DNA from: Paroedura picta
Taxonomy: Eukaryota > Chordata > Lepidosauria > Squamata > Gekkonidae
DNA: 64,000 nucleotides
Direction of reading: 5' to 3'
NCBI RefSeq assembly: GCF_049243985.1
Contig: NC_135373.1
Coordinates: 8,229,501-8,293,500, forward strand
The notes beneath the pieces were generated by a model, which had not been told where the DNA came from, made no database searches, and saw only the letters and a program-made list of their open reading frames with translations. Of this stretch, positions 23,901-31,410 are shown one piece after another. The position numbers and the translations under genes are program-made. Each line of letters opens with the position of its first letter. Position 1 is the first letter of the stretch.

Positions 23901-25174
23901 CCCTTCAAGAAGACCTCCCTCCAGATTAACAAAGGTGCCCTTGGGAGTCTGCAGGTCTTGATCAATCAATAAATTTATCCAACTCTATAAAGCCCATGGG
24001 GCGTTTATTGCCGCTTGCAGATGATTCTCCTGACTGTGATTCCTGGATTCCCCTGTCAGCAGAAGGACCATGAGGACCTCGACCACCCCAATTCCTACTC
24101 ACATCAAATCCTTTTTCATGTCTCATGTACTCACCGGCTCTTCAGCAGAAACCTGCTCTTCAGGCCTTTGTTCTTCCGGACCTGTGGAAAAATTAGACCA
24201 TACTGAACATACTGAACAAGTCCGTCACCACTTAAGAAGTCCTGCAAGAAGCCAAAGTGAGCCTTGTGGTTGTCAGAATCCGCAAGCTCTGCAGTGTGCA
24301 AGAAGGAGCAGAGGGGGTCCTTGAAGGGGCATCGGAGGAGACGTCTATTTAGCAGACTTAGATCAGGAAATTCTCTTTTGAGCATGCTTCCTCCCTGCTT
24401 GCCTCCAGAACAGCAGTTGAACGTCTGCAGACCTAAAAGTCAATTAGGTCTCTTATCTCCTCTTTCTATGCACAGTTGTTTCTGTTCATAATAAGCCCAC
24501 TTTATTCCTTTAAGCAACCAGGGGCTGTGCTTCTCCTGCCTATTCAATGATCGGTCCCCTGAGCTTCGCCATTCACAATCTCTGTGGAGAACCCTGTATG
24601 ACCCCCCCCCACTCCCCCGCCCCCTGTCAAGATCTCGATGATTTGACTGGGCAAGAGGAAGACCCTCTAGATCACCGCTGCAATGAAAAGAACATTCGTA
24701 GGATAGCCGAGGAAACTGGGATGGTCTGATGGGGGGATGGAGAGGGTAATCATCAGTGGGTCCCAAGAGAGAGATGAGCCCTTGCTTCTTGGACCTGCTC
24801 ACAGAAGAGCCCCTTGGCTCCTCCACTCAACGGATGGTCCTTCCTCCTATAAATTCAGACCTACTTACCTGTCACCTCTTCAGTTCGGCGCGATATTATG
24901 GTCTTCGCCACTTGTATTGCGAAAATGATTACACTGATGAAGCCAAAAAGGCCAATCCACAGAAATTCCTGTTTGGATAGGAAATATGAAGAAGACGGAA
25001 CTGTGACTCAAACCAAAGTCACCTGCAGGAAGTCCCTCTCTATTGCCTGGATCCCATCAGCCAGACATTCCTGGGAGCTCCTGACTGCCATTCCCTTCCT
25101 CAGGTCAGGAAACAGATCCCTAAACTCCTCAGTTCCTCGCTGAACTCCACCATACCCCCTTCCACTACTCTCCT
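2392..25174 (-). CDS. Unrecognised single-pass membrane protein with tandem 'PW..P' exon array, copy 1 (5' end not found)
   Basis: Exons in transcription order: 25023-25174, 24869-24968, 24135-24181, 23621-23710, 22323-22373, 20419-20478, 17506-17583, 15345-15428, 14991-15074, 14360-14431, 13125-13208, 12494-12565 (or 12464-12565), 11421-11504, 10775-10846, 10093-10158, 9007-9090, 7956-8051, 6271-6372, 6000-6104, 5729-5833, 4242-4353, 2874-2933, 2676-2762, 2392-2582. Each has AG/GT borders, and the phases join without a break: phase 1 into the first exon, 0 into the transmembrane exon, 1 after it, 0 through the array, 1 for the last junctions. The visible product is about 700 residues: a juxtamembrane stretch, one transmembrane helix, an acidic tail, a basic 'PW..P' repeat region, coiled coil, and proline-rich repeats. 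I do not recognise the family. The many short symmetric exons recall triadin/junctin and avian B-G genes in architecture only. Upstream N-terminal exons should lie above 25174. Confidence 0.75.
2943..3640 (+). mobile_element. CR1 LINE 3' region (unit 1)
   Basis: Contains the typical CR1 stretch 'TCATTTGGAGCACCACGTACAGTTTTGG' followed by the 'GCAGGAAGTCCTTCTTTACCCAAAGAGGTGGAATTTCCTGCC' type block, both recognisable from amniote CR1 3' ends. Lies just upstream (in plus orientation) of the 2874-2933 exon. Confidence 0.7.
4242..4353 (-). CDS. Acidic Gln/Pro-rich exon (copy 1)
   Basis: A 112-bp exon, acceptor CCCTCACAG, donor GTAAGAG, phase 0 in and phase 1 out. It reads P-Q-N-I-E-G-I-G-Q-S-N-G-A-V-Q-H-E-D-K-P then an acidic end, P-A-P-E-D-A-G. 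It links the phase-0 repeat exons to the phase-1 final exons. Confidence 0.65.
4360..5728. other. Intron with G-rich tracts (unit 1)
   Basis: No exon recognised. Holds several poly-G runs (about 4961, 5226, 5308), of lengths that differ between units, and a 23-bp tandem duplication (GGAGGGTCCCCTTGGGCTAG) near 5132-5180 that is absent from unit 2. Confidence 0.6.
5729..6372 (-). CDS. Three tandem copies of an IDQLWP exon (copy 1)
   Basis: Exons 6271-6372 (102 bp), 6000-6104 (105 bp) and 5729-5833 (105 bp), each in a direct repeat of about 270 bp that includes the flanking intron. All start after TTCACAG with I-D-Q-L-W-P, run through a Pro/Arg-rich middle and end T-P-G-P-[SR]-S-Q-[HP]-V-D before a GTGAGT or GTGGGT donor. 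All are phase 0. The first two transcribed copies differ most, and the last two are close relatives. Proline-rich and probably disordered; function unknown. Confidence 0.75.
6562..6650 (-). mobile_element. Short hAT-like terminal fragment
   Basis: Ends CCTGGTTGAGAAACCTG, the reverse of the CAGGCTTTCTCAACC terminus seen at 31800, with 'CATTTGGGAATC' internally. Unit 2 copy at about 45970-46056. Confidence 0.45.
7386..7809 (-). mobile_element. SPIN-like hAT element (unit 1)
   Basis: The termini match the SPIN hAT family: left CAACGGTTCTCAACCGGCCTAATGCCGCG, right TGTGAAAGGGTTGTTTGACCCACAAAGGGG ... GGTTGAGAACCCCTG. A perfect 8-bp target duplication GTTTAATC flanks it (7378-7385, 7810-7817). The inner part is a non-SPIN filler, so it is non-autonomous. 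Lies in the intron next to the coiled-coil exon. Confidence 0.85.
7956..8051 (-). CDS. Coiled-coil exon (copy 1)
   Basis: A 96-bp phase-0 exon, acceptor CTCTTTTAG, donor GTAACT. It reads I-Q-E-R-Q-T-M-E-K-L-E-R-Q-K-R-M-K-E-G-Q then L-L-E-R-L-R-E-S-D-A-L, a highly charged helix with heptad-like hydrophobic spacing. Copy 2 (47324-47419) ends D-L-L instead of D-A-L. Confidence 0.7.
9007..15428 (-). CDS. Tandem array of alternating 84-bp and 72-bp module exons (copy 1)
   Basis: There are two exon types, all phase 0. Long type (84 bp): 15345-15428, 14991-15074, 13125-13208, 11421-11504, 9007-9090. Its pattern is [QK]-[KN]-x-W-G-x-P-[QK]-x-E-x-K-K-T-x-[EK]-D-x-F, ending F-A-Q or similar, with acceptor (T)CTCATTAG and donor GTGTGT or GTTTGT. 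Short type (72 bp, once 66 bp): 14360-14431, 12494-12565, 10775-10846, 10093-10158. Its pattern is [KQ]-P-W-I-[AP]-P-Q, basic residues, G-D-E-R-K-x-x-I-Y-G-Q, with acceptor CTGCACCAG and donor GTAGATC or close variants. Long and short exons alternate in units of about 1.7-1.9 kb, and the introns repeat along with them (for example the 'ATCAGGCCCCAGAATAAAGA' block near 9935, 10610, 12297 and 14190). The array clearly grew by unequal exchange. The encoded region is basic with regularly spaced Trp; function unknown. Confidence 0.78.
9290..9398 (+). mobile_element. SINE 3' tail fragment (unit 1)
   Basis: GATTGTAAGCGGCTTTGAGACTCCTTC...GGCATATAATAACCAACTC followed by a CTT-rich tail; same tail as the complete SINE at 32105-32394. 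Related fragments at 13800-13875, 48658-48765 and 53180-53255. Confidence 0.65.
11850..12010 (+). repeat. Dispersed repeat with AATAAATCTTTGT...CTTAAAGGT core
   Basis: Block CCTGAGGAAGTG...GAGCTCAGGCCTGGAATAAATCTTTGTGGATCTTAAAGG recurs at about 13640-13740, 51280-51390 and 53030-53120, and in inverted form at 27810-27925. It is a common squamate interspersed repeat; I cannot name the family. Confidence 0.5.
12464..12523 (-). repeat. 30-bp tandem duplication spanning an exon end and its donor
   Basis: The block TACCTGTCCATAGATGGTGT...TTTCTTTC occurs twice in a row on the plus strand, from about 12461. On the minus strand this places two complete donor sites (CAG/GTAGA) 30 bp apart. Using the inner donor gives the normal 72-bp exon; using the outer gives 102 bp, adding V-E-R-K-Y-T-I-Y-G-Q in frame. 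The same state is at 51831-51890. Confidence 0.8.
15660..16316 (+). mobile_element. Solo-LTR-like element (unit 1)
   Basis: A stretch of about 657 bp beginning TGATGTACTGG and ending CTCCTGCA, with a TG...CA frame and AATAAAG/AAGAAAG-type polyadenylation context near its right end. Its right third recurs at 150-431. No internal retroviral sequence lies beside it, so it reads as a solitary fossil LTR. A flanking target duplication is not convincing. Confidence 0.4.
16998..17077 (-). pseudogene. Decayed module exon (copy 1)
   Basis: After a good acceptor (CTGTGTAG) the sequence reads Q-N-S-W-A-V-P-Q-P-E-R-K-R-T-E-E-G-A-L, clearly an 84-bp-type module. The position where the donor should lie reads AAGTGTTCC, and the only nearby GT gives an 80-bp exon that breaks the frame. 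The flanking sequence, with its 'AATAAT...' intron border and 'GAGACTGAGGCACCAGGAG' motif, resembles the other module introns. It is probably skipped. Confidence 0.5.
17506..17583 (-). CDS. First 'PW..P' module exon (copy 1)
   Basis: A 78-bp phase-0 exon, acceptor GTACCAG, donor GTAGGTC. It reads D-P-W-F-I-P-K-T-G-R-I-T-E-A-D-L-L-K-R-R ... S-A-Q. The P-W-x-x-P start, the basic middle and the Gln before the donor match the array exons downstream, so this is the most diverged member of the module family. Copy 2 is at 57214-57291. Confidence 0.65.
17985..18175 (+). repeat. Degenerate dispersed repeat
   Basis: 'GATGGCATCGTCAGAGG ... GCCTGGAAAACCCACAACACCCAGCTGACTCTGACCGTGAAAACCTTTGAC' resembles a widespread reptile repeat that I recognise but cannot name. 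Copy in unit 2 at 57693-57883. Confidence 0.4.
18630..19534. mobile_element. Non-autonomous Harbinger-like DNA transposon, 905 bp (unit 1)
   Basis: Terminal inverted repeats GGGCCTTTTCGCACGG / CCGTGCGAAATGGCCC with a 3-bp TAA target duplication (18627-18629, 19535-19537), the PIF/Harbinger pattern. No transposase frame. The interior holds a near-perfect palindrome (GCAACGAATCTA/GGTAGATTCGTTGC, about 18917-18943) and poly-A and poly-C tracts. Confidence 0.75.
20419..20478 (-). CDS. Short proline-rich exon, VIYGPPPNL type (copy 1)
   Basis: A 60-bp phase-0 exon with acceptor TGCAAACAG, preceded by a (TTG)n tract on the minus strand, and donor GTAAGTGCC. It reads APVMECRVIYGPPPNLRADQ. The PPP core could be an SH3/WW-type ligand, which is speculation. 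Copy 2 is at 60127-60186. Confidence 0.6.
21060..22060 (-). mobile_element. L2-type LINE 3' half (unit 1)
   Basis: On the minus strand: L-N-P-S-K-M-E-A-L, then A-M-I-T-S-R-L-D-F-C-N, L-Q-L-V-Q-N-A-S-A-R-V-L, H-I-Q-P-V-L-R-Q-L-H-W. This is the RT C-terminal region of an L2/CR1-clade LINE, ending in a GAATAAAT-rich tail. It has stop codons and small frame changes. Unit 2 copy at about 60768-61768. Confidence 0.8.
22323..24181 (-). CDS. Three acidic linker exons (copy 1)
   Basis: Exons 24135-24181 (47 bp, phase 1 to 0; PEEQRPEEQVSAEEP), 23621-23710 (90 bp; STPAQEAQNTDECPETPSND then YAQWKAALCK) and 22323-22373 (51 bp; NLFPEETEEEETIQPSE). All have consensus borders (TCCACAG/GTGAGT, CCTACAG/GTACTT, TCCCACAG/GTAAGA). 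The stretch is strongly acidic and probably disordered. It sits directly after the transmembrane helix and contrasts with the basic repeat region that follows. L2-type LINE pieces occupy the introns. Confidence 0.7.
22427..22540 (+). repeat. Dispersed non-coding repeat (GCCAGCTYTGGGTTGGGAAATRCCTGGAG)
   Basis: Matches 39103-39225 and, more diverged, 37650-37765. The related end piece 'GGGAACTGATCTCTGTAAGCTGGAGAT' lies at 23160-23245. Family not named; a common squamate repeat with its two halves found apart. Confidence 0.45.
22548..23110 (-). mobile_element. L2-type LINE 3' end with (ACT)n(ATT)n tail (unit 1)
   Basis: Minus-strand translation gives the F-S-V-L ... W-N-E-H-P-E-E-L C-terminal RT block and then 3' UTR; the tail is the trinucleotide run at 22548-22580. 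Unit 2 copy at 62256-62818. Confidence 0.65.
24869..24968 (-). CDS. Transmembrane exon of the minus-strand gene
   Basis: A 100-bp exon, acceptor CCAAACAG, donor GTAAGT, phase 0 in and phase 1 out. It encodes a clear hydrophobic span (residues LWIGLFGFISVIIFAIQV) followed by the basic stop-transfer cluster K-T-I-I-S-R-R and then acidic residues. With the basic flank on the C-terminal side, the long repeat tail is predicted to be cytosolic (positive-inside rule; inference). Unit 2 ends before the equivalent exon. Confidence 0.75.
25023..25174 (-). CDS. Juxtamembrane exon of the minus-strand gene
   Basis: A 152-bp exon with acceptor CCATGCAG at 25175 and donor GTGACT below 25023. It enters in phase 1 and leaves in phase 0, matching the transmembrane exon that follows. 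It reads E-S-S-G-R-G-Y ... C-L-A-D-G-I-Q-A-I-E-R-D-F-L-Q, a polar stretch ending in a short amphipathic helix. The phase-1 entry is what an upstream Ig-type or signal exon would supply, but none was identified. Confidence 0.55.
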
Positions 25175-25212
25175 CTGCATGGAGACCTTGGATGGGAAGC
25201 CCCATATTCCAG

Positions 25213-25945
25213 TGGCTATCGCAGGCTATCTCAACCTTTTCACCTTTGAGAAACCCCTGGAACATTCTTTAGGCTTCTAGAAACCCCAGAAGTGGTGCAA
25301 TCATGCAGACTATGGCTGGGAAGCAGAGCTGTGTCCATGCCCACCTGAGGCTTCTGCCTTTCCCACCTCCTCCAGGCCCATCATTGGCCATTTTGGGGTG
25401 GGGGGGGCAGAGTTCAACTTGGCTATATGTTGTCAATGTATGGTTGAATTGTTTTTTAAAAATATATAAAATGCTAATTAACTTCCAGGTACTACATACA
25501 TGCATATCTTTATTACGGTCATAGACCATCAAAATCAAAACAATTTCACAGTTACACAGATAATCTGTCTAAAACATGGTTTTACTCATAAAATAGCATT
25601 ATGTTAAACACTTAGACTATGTGTCTGCTAAAATATAAATTAAAAGTAAATGGAAACATGAGTTATTGTTCTAATTGCTCTCAGGGTCAGTTAAGTTTTA
25701 GTCAACTTCCGTCGACTTTTCATGGATGCAGCACAAAACCTGGCAATGTGATGGAACAATTTGTGTCTATGAGCAGCGGGGAGATATAAGATTGTCCTGA
25801 ACGCCCTGGGACTCTATGTAACGATGGTGTGATAAATATGGAACGAATGTCATTATAAAACTGACAATGCAAAAGGATATGTTCCAATGTACTAAGAAAG
25901 CCCTTCCAGGACTGTCATGGGACCGTGGTTGAGAAAGCCTGGGCT
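25213..25945. mobile_element. hAT-like element, interrupted
   Basis: Left end CAGGCTATCTCAACCTTTTCACC and right end GGTTGAGAAAGCCTG form inverted termini of the same family as 31800-32410. The interior from about 25490 to 25870 is unrelated AT-rich sequence. The target duplication is imperfect. Confidence 0.45.
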
Positions 25946-25959
25946 GAACTCTAATTTTT

Positions 25960-26098
25960 TCTGTATAGTTTCTTGAGTTCCATGTAAACCACCCTGAACC
26001 TCCGAGGAGGGCGGTATATAAATGTGATAGGTAAATAAACAAACAAACAAACAAACAAACAAACAAACAAACAAACAAACAAATAAATAAATAAATAG
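25960..26098 (+). mobile_element. L2-type LINE 3' tail with (AAAC)n
   Basis: 'CCATGTAAACCACCCTGAACCTCCGAGGAGGGCGGTATATAAATG' is the standard squamate L2-type 3' end; a pure AAAC run follows at about 26031-26082, then AAAT repeats. Confidence 0.75.
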
Positions 26099-26164
26099 CT
26101 GTGCCTCTCCAGATATCCACTGACTACAATTTCCAGGAGCCCTTGCCAGCACTTGAATTGTAGT

Positions 26165-26248
26165 CCATGGACATGCCTGCCTTGTGCAGGGTTTTGGACT
26201 ACGTGACCCTGGAGGCCCCTTCCAATTCTCTGATTCTGTGACCTCTGG
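26165..26248 (+). mobile_element. CR1 3' terminal fragment
   Basis: 'GGACTACGTGACCCTGGAGGCCCCTTCCAATTCTCTGATTCTGTG' is the CR1 3' end with its short terminal repeat. Confidence 0.6.
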
Positions 26249-26249
26249 A

Positions 26250-27640
26250 GAGCCACATTCTGACCATCCCTGCCCGAAATGCTTGGATGGTATTGCAGAA
26301 AATGTCATCCTGAATCTGCTCCGATTGGCTCTTGAGGCAGAAACCCAACAGTTTTGAGGACAAGAAGAGATGTTGGCTCCTGGTGGATGGCTAGCAGATG
26401 ACTGGTGGCCAAGAGACAGTTGGGCTTGGGCTTGATTAGGTGGATCTGAATCACATCTTGCCACCCATCTCATGTTCTTCAGGCCCAGCTCAGGGCGGCA
26501 GCCCTCATGACAGCAGACTTCTACCTTCCCCCTGCCACAGATTCCTCCCAACCCAAGGCCACCTCCTGCTGCCCTAACTCTCCACTTCCCACCAATCCTC
26601 CATCTTCTTCCAGAAGAGTGTCCTTTCTTACTTTTAAAACACATTTGACACAAAATATTTCATTTTCCTCTTTTTCTCCATCCATCTTCAGTTTTGCTCC
26701 TGAACTCTTCAGCTACAGAGAGCCAAATGAGCCCGAGGGCTGTTGGAAGCATCTTTTGCCTCCTCCGTTGCCATGGATGCCGGAACCCCGGGATAGTGAC
26801 ATCAGCAGAGGGGGTTCCGTGGGCACCGGCTGCTCAGGGAGGCTGATCTTGTGAACTGGACAGGGAGGGGGCTGGAGAGTGGGGCAAGAAAGCAGGGGCT
26901 GAGCTGCCTTCCCTCATGCCCATCCGAGGAATTTGTGCTTCTTAGAGCAGGGGTCTCCAGCCCTTCGGATCCTGCAGGATGCTTGCGATTCCTGACCCAA
27001 TCTGGTGGGTGCAGCCATAAAATGGAGAAAAAGCCAGACAGACACCACCAATCACATCACCAGCGGCCTATCCGAAGTCTTGTTGGGCACAACACCTACT
27101 TGGTGCTGCCCAATTTCTGGCAATGCATGATGGGTGGCAGGAAAGGTGGGGGCACCATGTTATAGACCATATGGACGACTTCCTATGTGTCCTTCAGTTT
27201 CGGAAAGCACTCAGTGATATTTCAGCATTCATTCCATGGTTTGTCTGTTAATACATCACAGGCATGAGCTTTCTAGAGATACTATTTCAGCCTCCAGAAG
27301 CCAAGCCAGAAAGTAGCAGCCGCAGCAGGGCTGGAGCAGGAAACCTGGGCTGCCTCCGTCCCTCTGTCTTAAAGTCGCTCTTCGGGATTTTATTGACAAA
27401 GGAGTGTCAACACCAGCTGAGATGTTTGGAGAGGCAAGGGCCACGTCCTGGTTTTGATATACCTAGATATAATAAAACAAAAATCATGACAGGTTACTGT
27501 GAGAATATAACATATGTCTATATCGCAACAATGTACTTTCCCCCACATTTCATTTTTAAACATTCTAGCCCTTTTTGTTGTCGAGTTATAATTGGAAAGC
27601 TGTGGCTGCACATTACTCCTTTCTTGGAAACAACCCATTT
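26250..27640. other. Single-copy stretch, no gene recognised
   Basis: No convincing exon with splice borders was found. A short segment at about 26990-27060 shares the 'GACCCAATCTGGTGGG.GCAGCC' motif with the reverse strand of 29235-29290, so a dispersed repeat is present. Confidence 0.5.
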
Positions 27641-27652
27641 CTTCCTCTAAGG

Positions 27653-27735
27653 CAGTGGTTTTCAACCTTCCTAATGCCGCGACCTTTTAATTCAGTTCCT
27701 CATGTTGTGGTGACCCCAACCATAAAATTATGGAT
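27653..27735 (-). mobile_element. SPIN-like hAT end, one-sided
   Basis: CAGTGGTTTTCAACCTTCCTAATGCCGCGACC ... CATAAAATTATG matches the other SPIN-like left ends, preceded by CTCTAAGG, a target-like octamer. The right end is absent. Confidence 0.7.
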
Positions 27736-28213
27736 TCCACAGTCAGCCAAATACAACTTAAAATTATAAAATTAGAAACAAAAGGAGAGTCAAATTAAGG
27801 CAAGATTCAAGTGGGCAGCCGTGTTGGTCTGAAGAAGCACAACAAAATCAGAGACCAACAAAGATTTATTCAAGGTGTGAGCTTTCGAGTGCGGGCACTC
27901 TTCCGCAGACATAGTCAGGCCAGTCCAGGACACCATGATATCTGGGCCAAATTTCTGCTTAGGCTCGCACTGCCTCTTCAAAGCTTGGTCAGTTTTAACC
28001 CTCCCCCCCCCCCCCGCATTATACAGTTCCCGGATTTCTTAAAGCGCTTTTGAGTTCTTGTTAAATGCTGACTCGAGTAGAGCTCTCAGTGGTTACCCTC
28101 CTCCCCCCAGCAATGTGAAGGAAAATCATCCCATGGTGAGAACATTAATCCACGCAGTCCTTATGATGCTCGTATTCAAGTGGATAGCCTCTAAACCTCC
28201 AGAAGAAATTCCT

Positions 28214-28455
28214 GGCAGTTAGAGCGGTTTCTCAGTGGAACAGGCTTCCTCGGGAGGTAGTCTCTTCTCCATCTTTGGAAATTTTTAAACAGAGGCTGGA
28301 TAGCCATCTGATGGAGAGGCTGATTAAGGGAAGGTTCAAGGGAGTGGCAGGTGACAGTGGATGAGCGATAGGGTTGTGAGTGTCCTGCACAGTGCGGGGG
28401 GCTGGACTAGATGACCCAGGAGGTCCCTTCCAACTCTATTGTTCTATGATTCTAG
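28214..28455 (+). mobile_element. CR1 LINE 3' end
   Basis: Shows 'GTGGAACAGGCTTCCTCGGGAGGTAGT', 'GGCTGGACTAGATGACCCAGGAGGTCCCTTCCAACTCT' and the terminal 'TTCTATGATTCT', diagnostic for CR1. Confidence 0.9.
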
Positions 28456-28459
28456 TTTT

Positions 28460-29978
28460 AAGATCTTAGTTCTCCAGCCATCACATGATGTCTGACAAAC
28501 CTCTTGGAAAGGCAGGGCAATGATTGGTCACAGGAAACAATTTTGTTGTAATGTCTTATTTTGGTTACCTTACTCTTTCTCCTTCAGGACACGCAGATTT
28601 AGACCATGGAGGGCAACTTTCCCGTGAAAAACACGGGAAACAACTGCTTCTTTCCCTGCTGTTTGTGTTGTTCCCTGATGAAGATATGGAGGTTTCCATC
28701 CTCTGCAGATCTGCTGCAGAAGTTGACAAAAATGTGGTAGGGAATTAAAGAAGCCTATCTGGATAAACAGAGAACTTCAGCAGGACAAGCTGAGGGAGAA
28801 AAAGGAAATGTTCAAGGAGTGCAGATCTTTTTTGGGTCTCTTCCCAGCATCTCAAAATGCTGCATTTCCCCCATAGGTCAGCCCCCCTCCCAACCAACAT
28901 GGTGACTATGGGCTCCTAGCACCTGCCCACAGTTTTCTTGGCACCAGAAATTGGGTGGGCCCTCATAAGTTCTGATTGGCTGTGTAAGTTAAATAAAATG
29001 GTTTTGACAACTCTATTAGCCCTCCAAGGCAGACTTCTGGTGAACCAATCTCTACTCTCTGGAAATTAGTTTTAATTTTGGGGTTTCTCTATCCCATATA
29101 CAGCCATTTAGGTCTTAAAGCCAATGGGCTGTTTGACCAGAAAACACAGCAATGTAACAAAAAAGTCATTGCTCTTCAATATTCATTAAATACAAACAGT
29201 GCTTAATCTCAGCAGCTATATATCTGCAGACATTCTGTGGTGGATTCTGCCATTTTGTGGCATCCATTTTGGGGCTGCCCCCACCACTCTGGGTCAGAAT
29301 TCCAAAGGTACCTGTAGGCTCAAAAGCTCTGGATACTCTGTCCAAACTCACCCCGTTACCGATTAGGAAGGAAGCCCCCTTACTCCAGCATGCATGGTGC
29401 TTGGCCATAGCAAGTTTGCACCAGTCAAGGGCCACAGAAGAGGCATCCATAGCTGCTGAGAATGAGGATGAGGTGTTGCCCCCCCTCGAAGCCTAAGAAG
29501 CCCTCATGGTGAGAGGAAAGACCTTTAGTAAGGGCATCTGGCTTACATACCTAAATTTCATTTTTTTACCCACCGTGGACTTGAAGCAAAGCCAAAAAAA
29601 CACCTTATTACAGACATGGTGATTAGGGGGGAAGACATGGGGGAAGTGTCTTAAGATTTGAGGGGGAGGAAATGTCTATGAAAACCATATTTCCTCTCCC
29701 CCCTCCCCACGTGCCACATGCCCGATAACCTCTTTGCGGAATTTGTTTGCTACCACTTCTGCTTTTTCTGATGCCCGCCTGTCACATCTTTTAACAGATT
29801 CTTCCCAAACTTCATGTCACAGAAATGTAGTGAACAGTAATGCAATGGAAGCCTCTCTCTAGCGGCAATAGAAGTAAGTCTACTTGGAGGGTCTGTGGAG
29901 AAGGGAGAAAGCAGAGGCGGGAAGAAGAGGGAAATTCTAGGGGCAGAAAGGGAAGGAGCCATACTGAAGAACAGAAAT
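28460..29978. other. Single-copy stretch, no gene recognised
   Basis: Nothing beyond a short dispersed-repeat piece (29160-29300, minus strand). No splice-bounded frame seen. Confidence 0.5.
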
Positions 29979-29979
29979 A

Positions 29980-30045
<66 letters not shown>
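29980..30045 (+). repeat. (AG)n microsatellite
   Basis: About 33 uninterrupted AG dinucleotides. Confidence 0.98.
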
Positions 30046-30049
<4 letters not shown>

Positions 30050-30569
30050 TACCCTTCTTAATGTTTTGGCCAGTTAAGCAGTCATTCATCAACCTTCTAA
30101 ATCTGATCTCTCTGTTGACTAGGTCTCTCTGTTGCTGTGAGGTCTAATAACATGAGCAGCACCAACCCTGGCTCAAAGAGCCACTTCTTGGAGAGTATTC
30201 CTGGAGACTATCTAATCTAAAGTCATAGAATTCTCTATTCTCTATTCCCTGTTTGGAAGAGGGTGGGGGAGTGCTTGATCATCCCACTGTATTTAGCTGG
30301 ACCTATTTTCTTAAGAGATAGCTGGGGTGAACCTGGAAAGTTGTTGACTGACTTCCTCCTCTCCCAGAAGTTTAGATAGTAAACTTTTTGGATAAGCATG
30401 GAAATGTATCCTTAATCAGTATTTGAAGGTTTGCAGCCAAGCTCTAGTTTCTAGTTTCTGTTATCCAAATTTTGCAACTAGATTATGGTTTGCCACACAC
30501 TATTTAACTAATTAACTATTAATTAATCAGTGGGATTGTTTTAGTGTTATATACTTTTAAGGCAGCTGG

Positions 30570-31410
30570 TTAGTTTTTGTTGCCTTTCTGGTGATAAACC
30601 TTGTTTAAAAGAGCCAAAGGGTCTTTCACGACATTAATAACCTTTCCTCTGTGGCTTACAGATTTGCTGTTATAACTTAAATTTATGCTTAAATATTTAA
30701 ATTGATTTACCTGTTCTGATTTCTGTTTACCTGCCAGTGGAATGAGTTTTGGCAAAGACCACAATCTTAGTTTCATCAAGCTTTATTTTTAGCAGGTTTT
30801 TATTACAATAATCAGTGACTGTTCAAGGATAGCAAAATAAGCCCACTCACAGTTTGGATAGGATTACTATGTCATCTGTGTATAATAAAAATCGGTCTCT
30901 TGCCTCCTGAGGGAGGATGGGCATTCACTTATTCAAAGCGAACAGATAAATCACTAAGAAAAAGGTTACATATGTGTGGAGCAAGGATATAGTCTTGCTT
31001 CACCCACATATTTATTGGAACCTTCAAGATGTTTCCCTCAACAGAGAATTTAATTTGGCAATAATGGTTATGGTGAAGTTGTTTTAGAAAATATAATGAT
31101 TGCTGATCAATTTTTGTTTACTAATGTTATCCACAGCTTCCTCCTGGATATTGAGTCAAAGGCTAATTTTAGATCAATAAGGGCAGAGAAGAATTTGTCC
31201 CTTTTTAGTTTCATATATATTTCTCACTGAAAAAGGATAGGACAATGCAGTGATCCAAAGTAGCATTTCTCTTACCAAAACCTATTTGTTCCAGTCCAAA
31301 GTTATTATTGGAAACTAAGTTTTTAAGATCAGAGGTCAAATGTTTTGCATGGTTTGTCAATGGTGGAAAGTAGACTAACAGAAAAGTCATTTCCTGGCAA
31401 CTCAATGTTT
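30570..31410 (-). mobile_element. Degenerate R4/Dong-like LINE reverse transcriptase
   Basis: The minus strand shows, in broken frames, L-E-Q-I-G-F-G-K-R-N-A-T-L-D-H-C, A-L-I-D-L-K-L-A-F-D-S-I-S-R (RT motif A), L-Y-T-D-D-I-V-I-L-S (the Y-x-D-D catalytic box) and F-K-Y-L-S-I-N-L-S-Y-N-S-K. Several stops are visible. The family is assigned by motif style only. Confidence 0.6.

Larger units (their letters stand above)
364..24291. repeat. Segmental duplication, unit 1 (direct, at least 23.9 kb)
   Basis: This stretch aligns in the same orientation with 39608-64000. The coordinate offset drifts from about 39235 to 39709 through small indels, microsatellite length differences and one extra 359-bp module in unit 2. 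The left edge is sharp: the shared sequence begins at GCTGTGGCCATG, at 364 here and 39608 in unit 2. The end at 24291 only reflects the window limit; the true right edge of unit 2 is not visible. Substitutions are scattered at roughly 1-2% up to about 16380, and only a handful follow over the next 7.9 kb. Confidence 0.97.

Noticed and set aside
25892-26653. 253-residue minus-strand open frame
   Set aside because: It reads through the (AAAC)n microsatellite (VCLFVCLF repeats) and LINE tails; no splice logic or domain.
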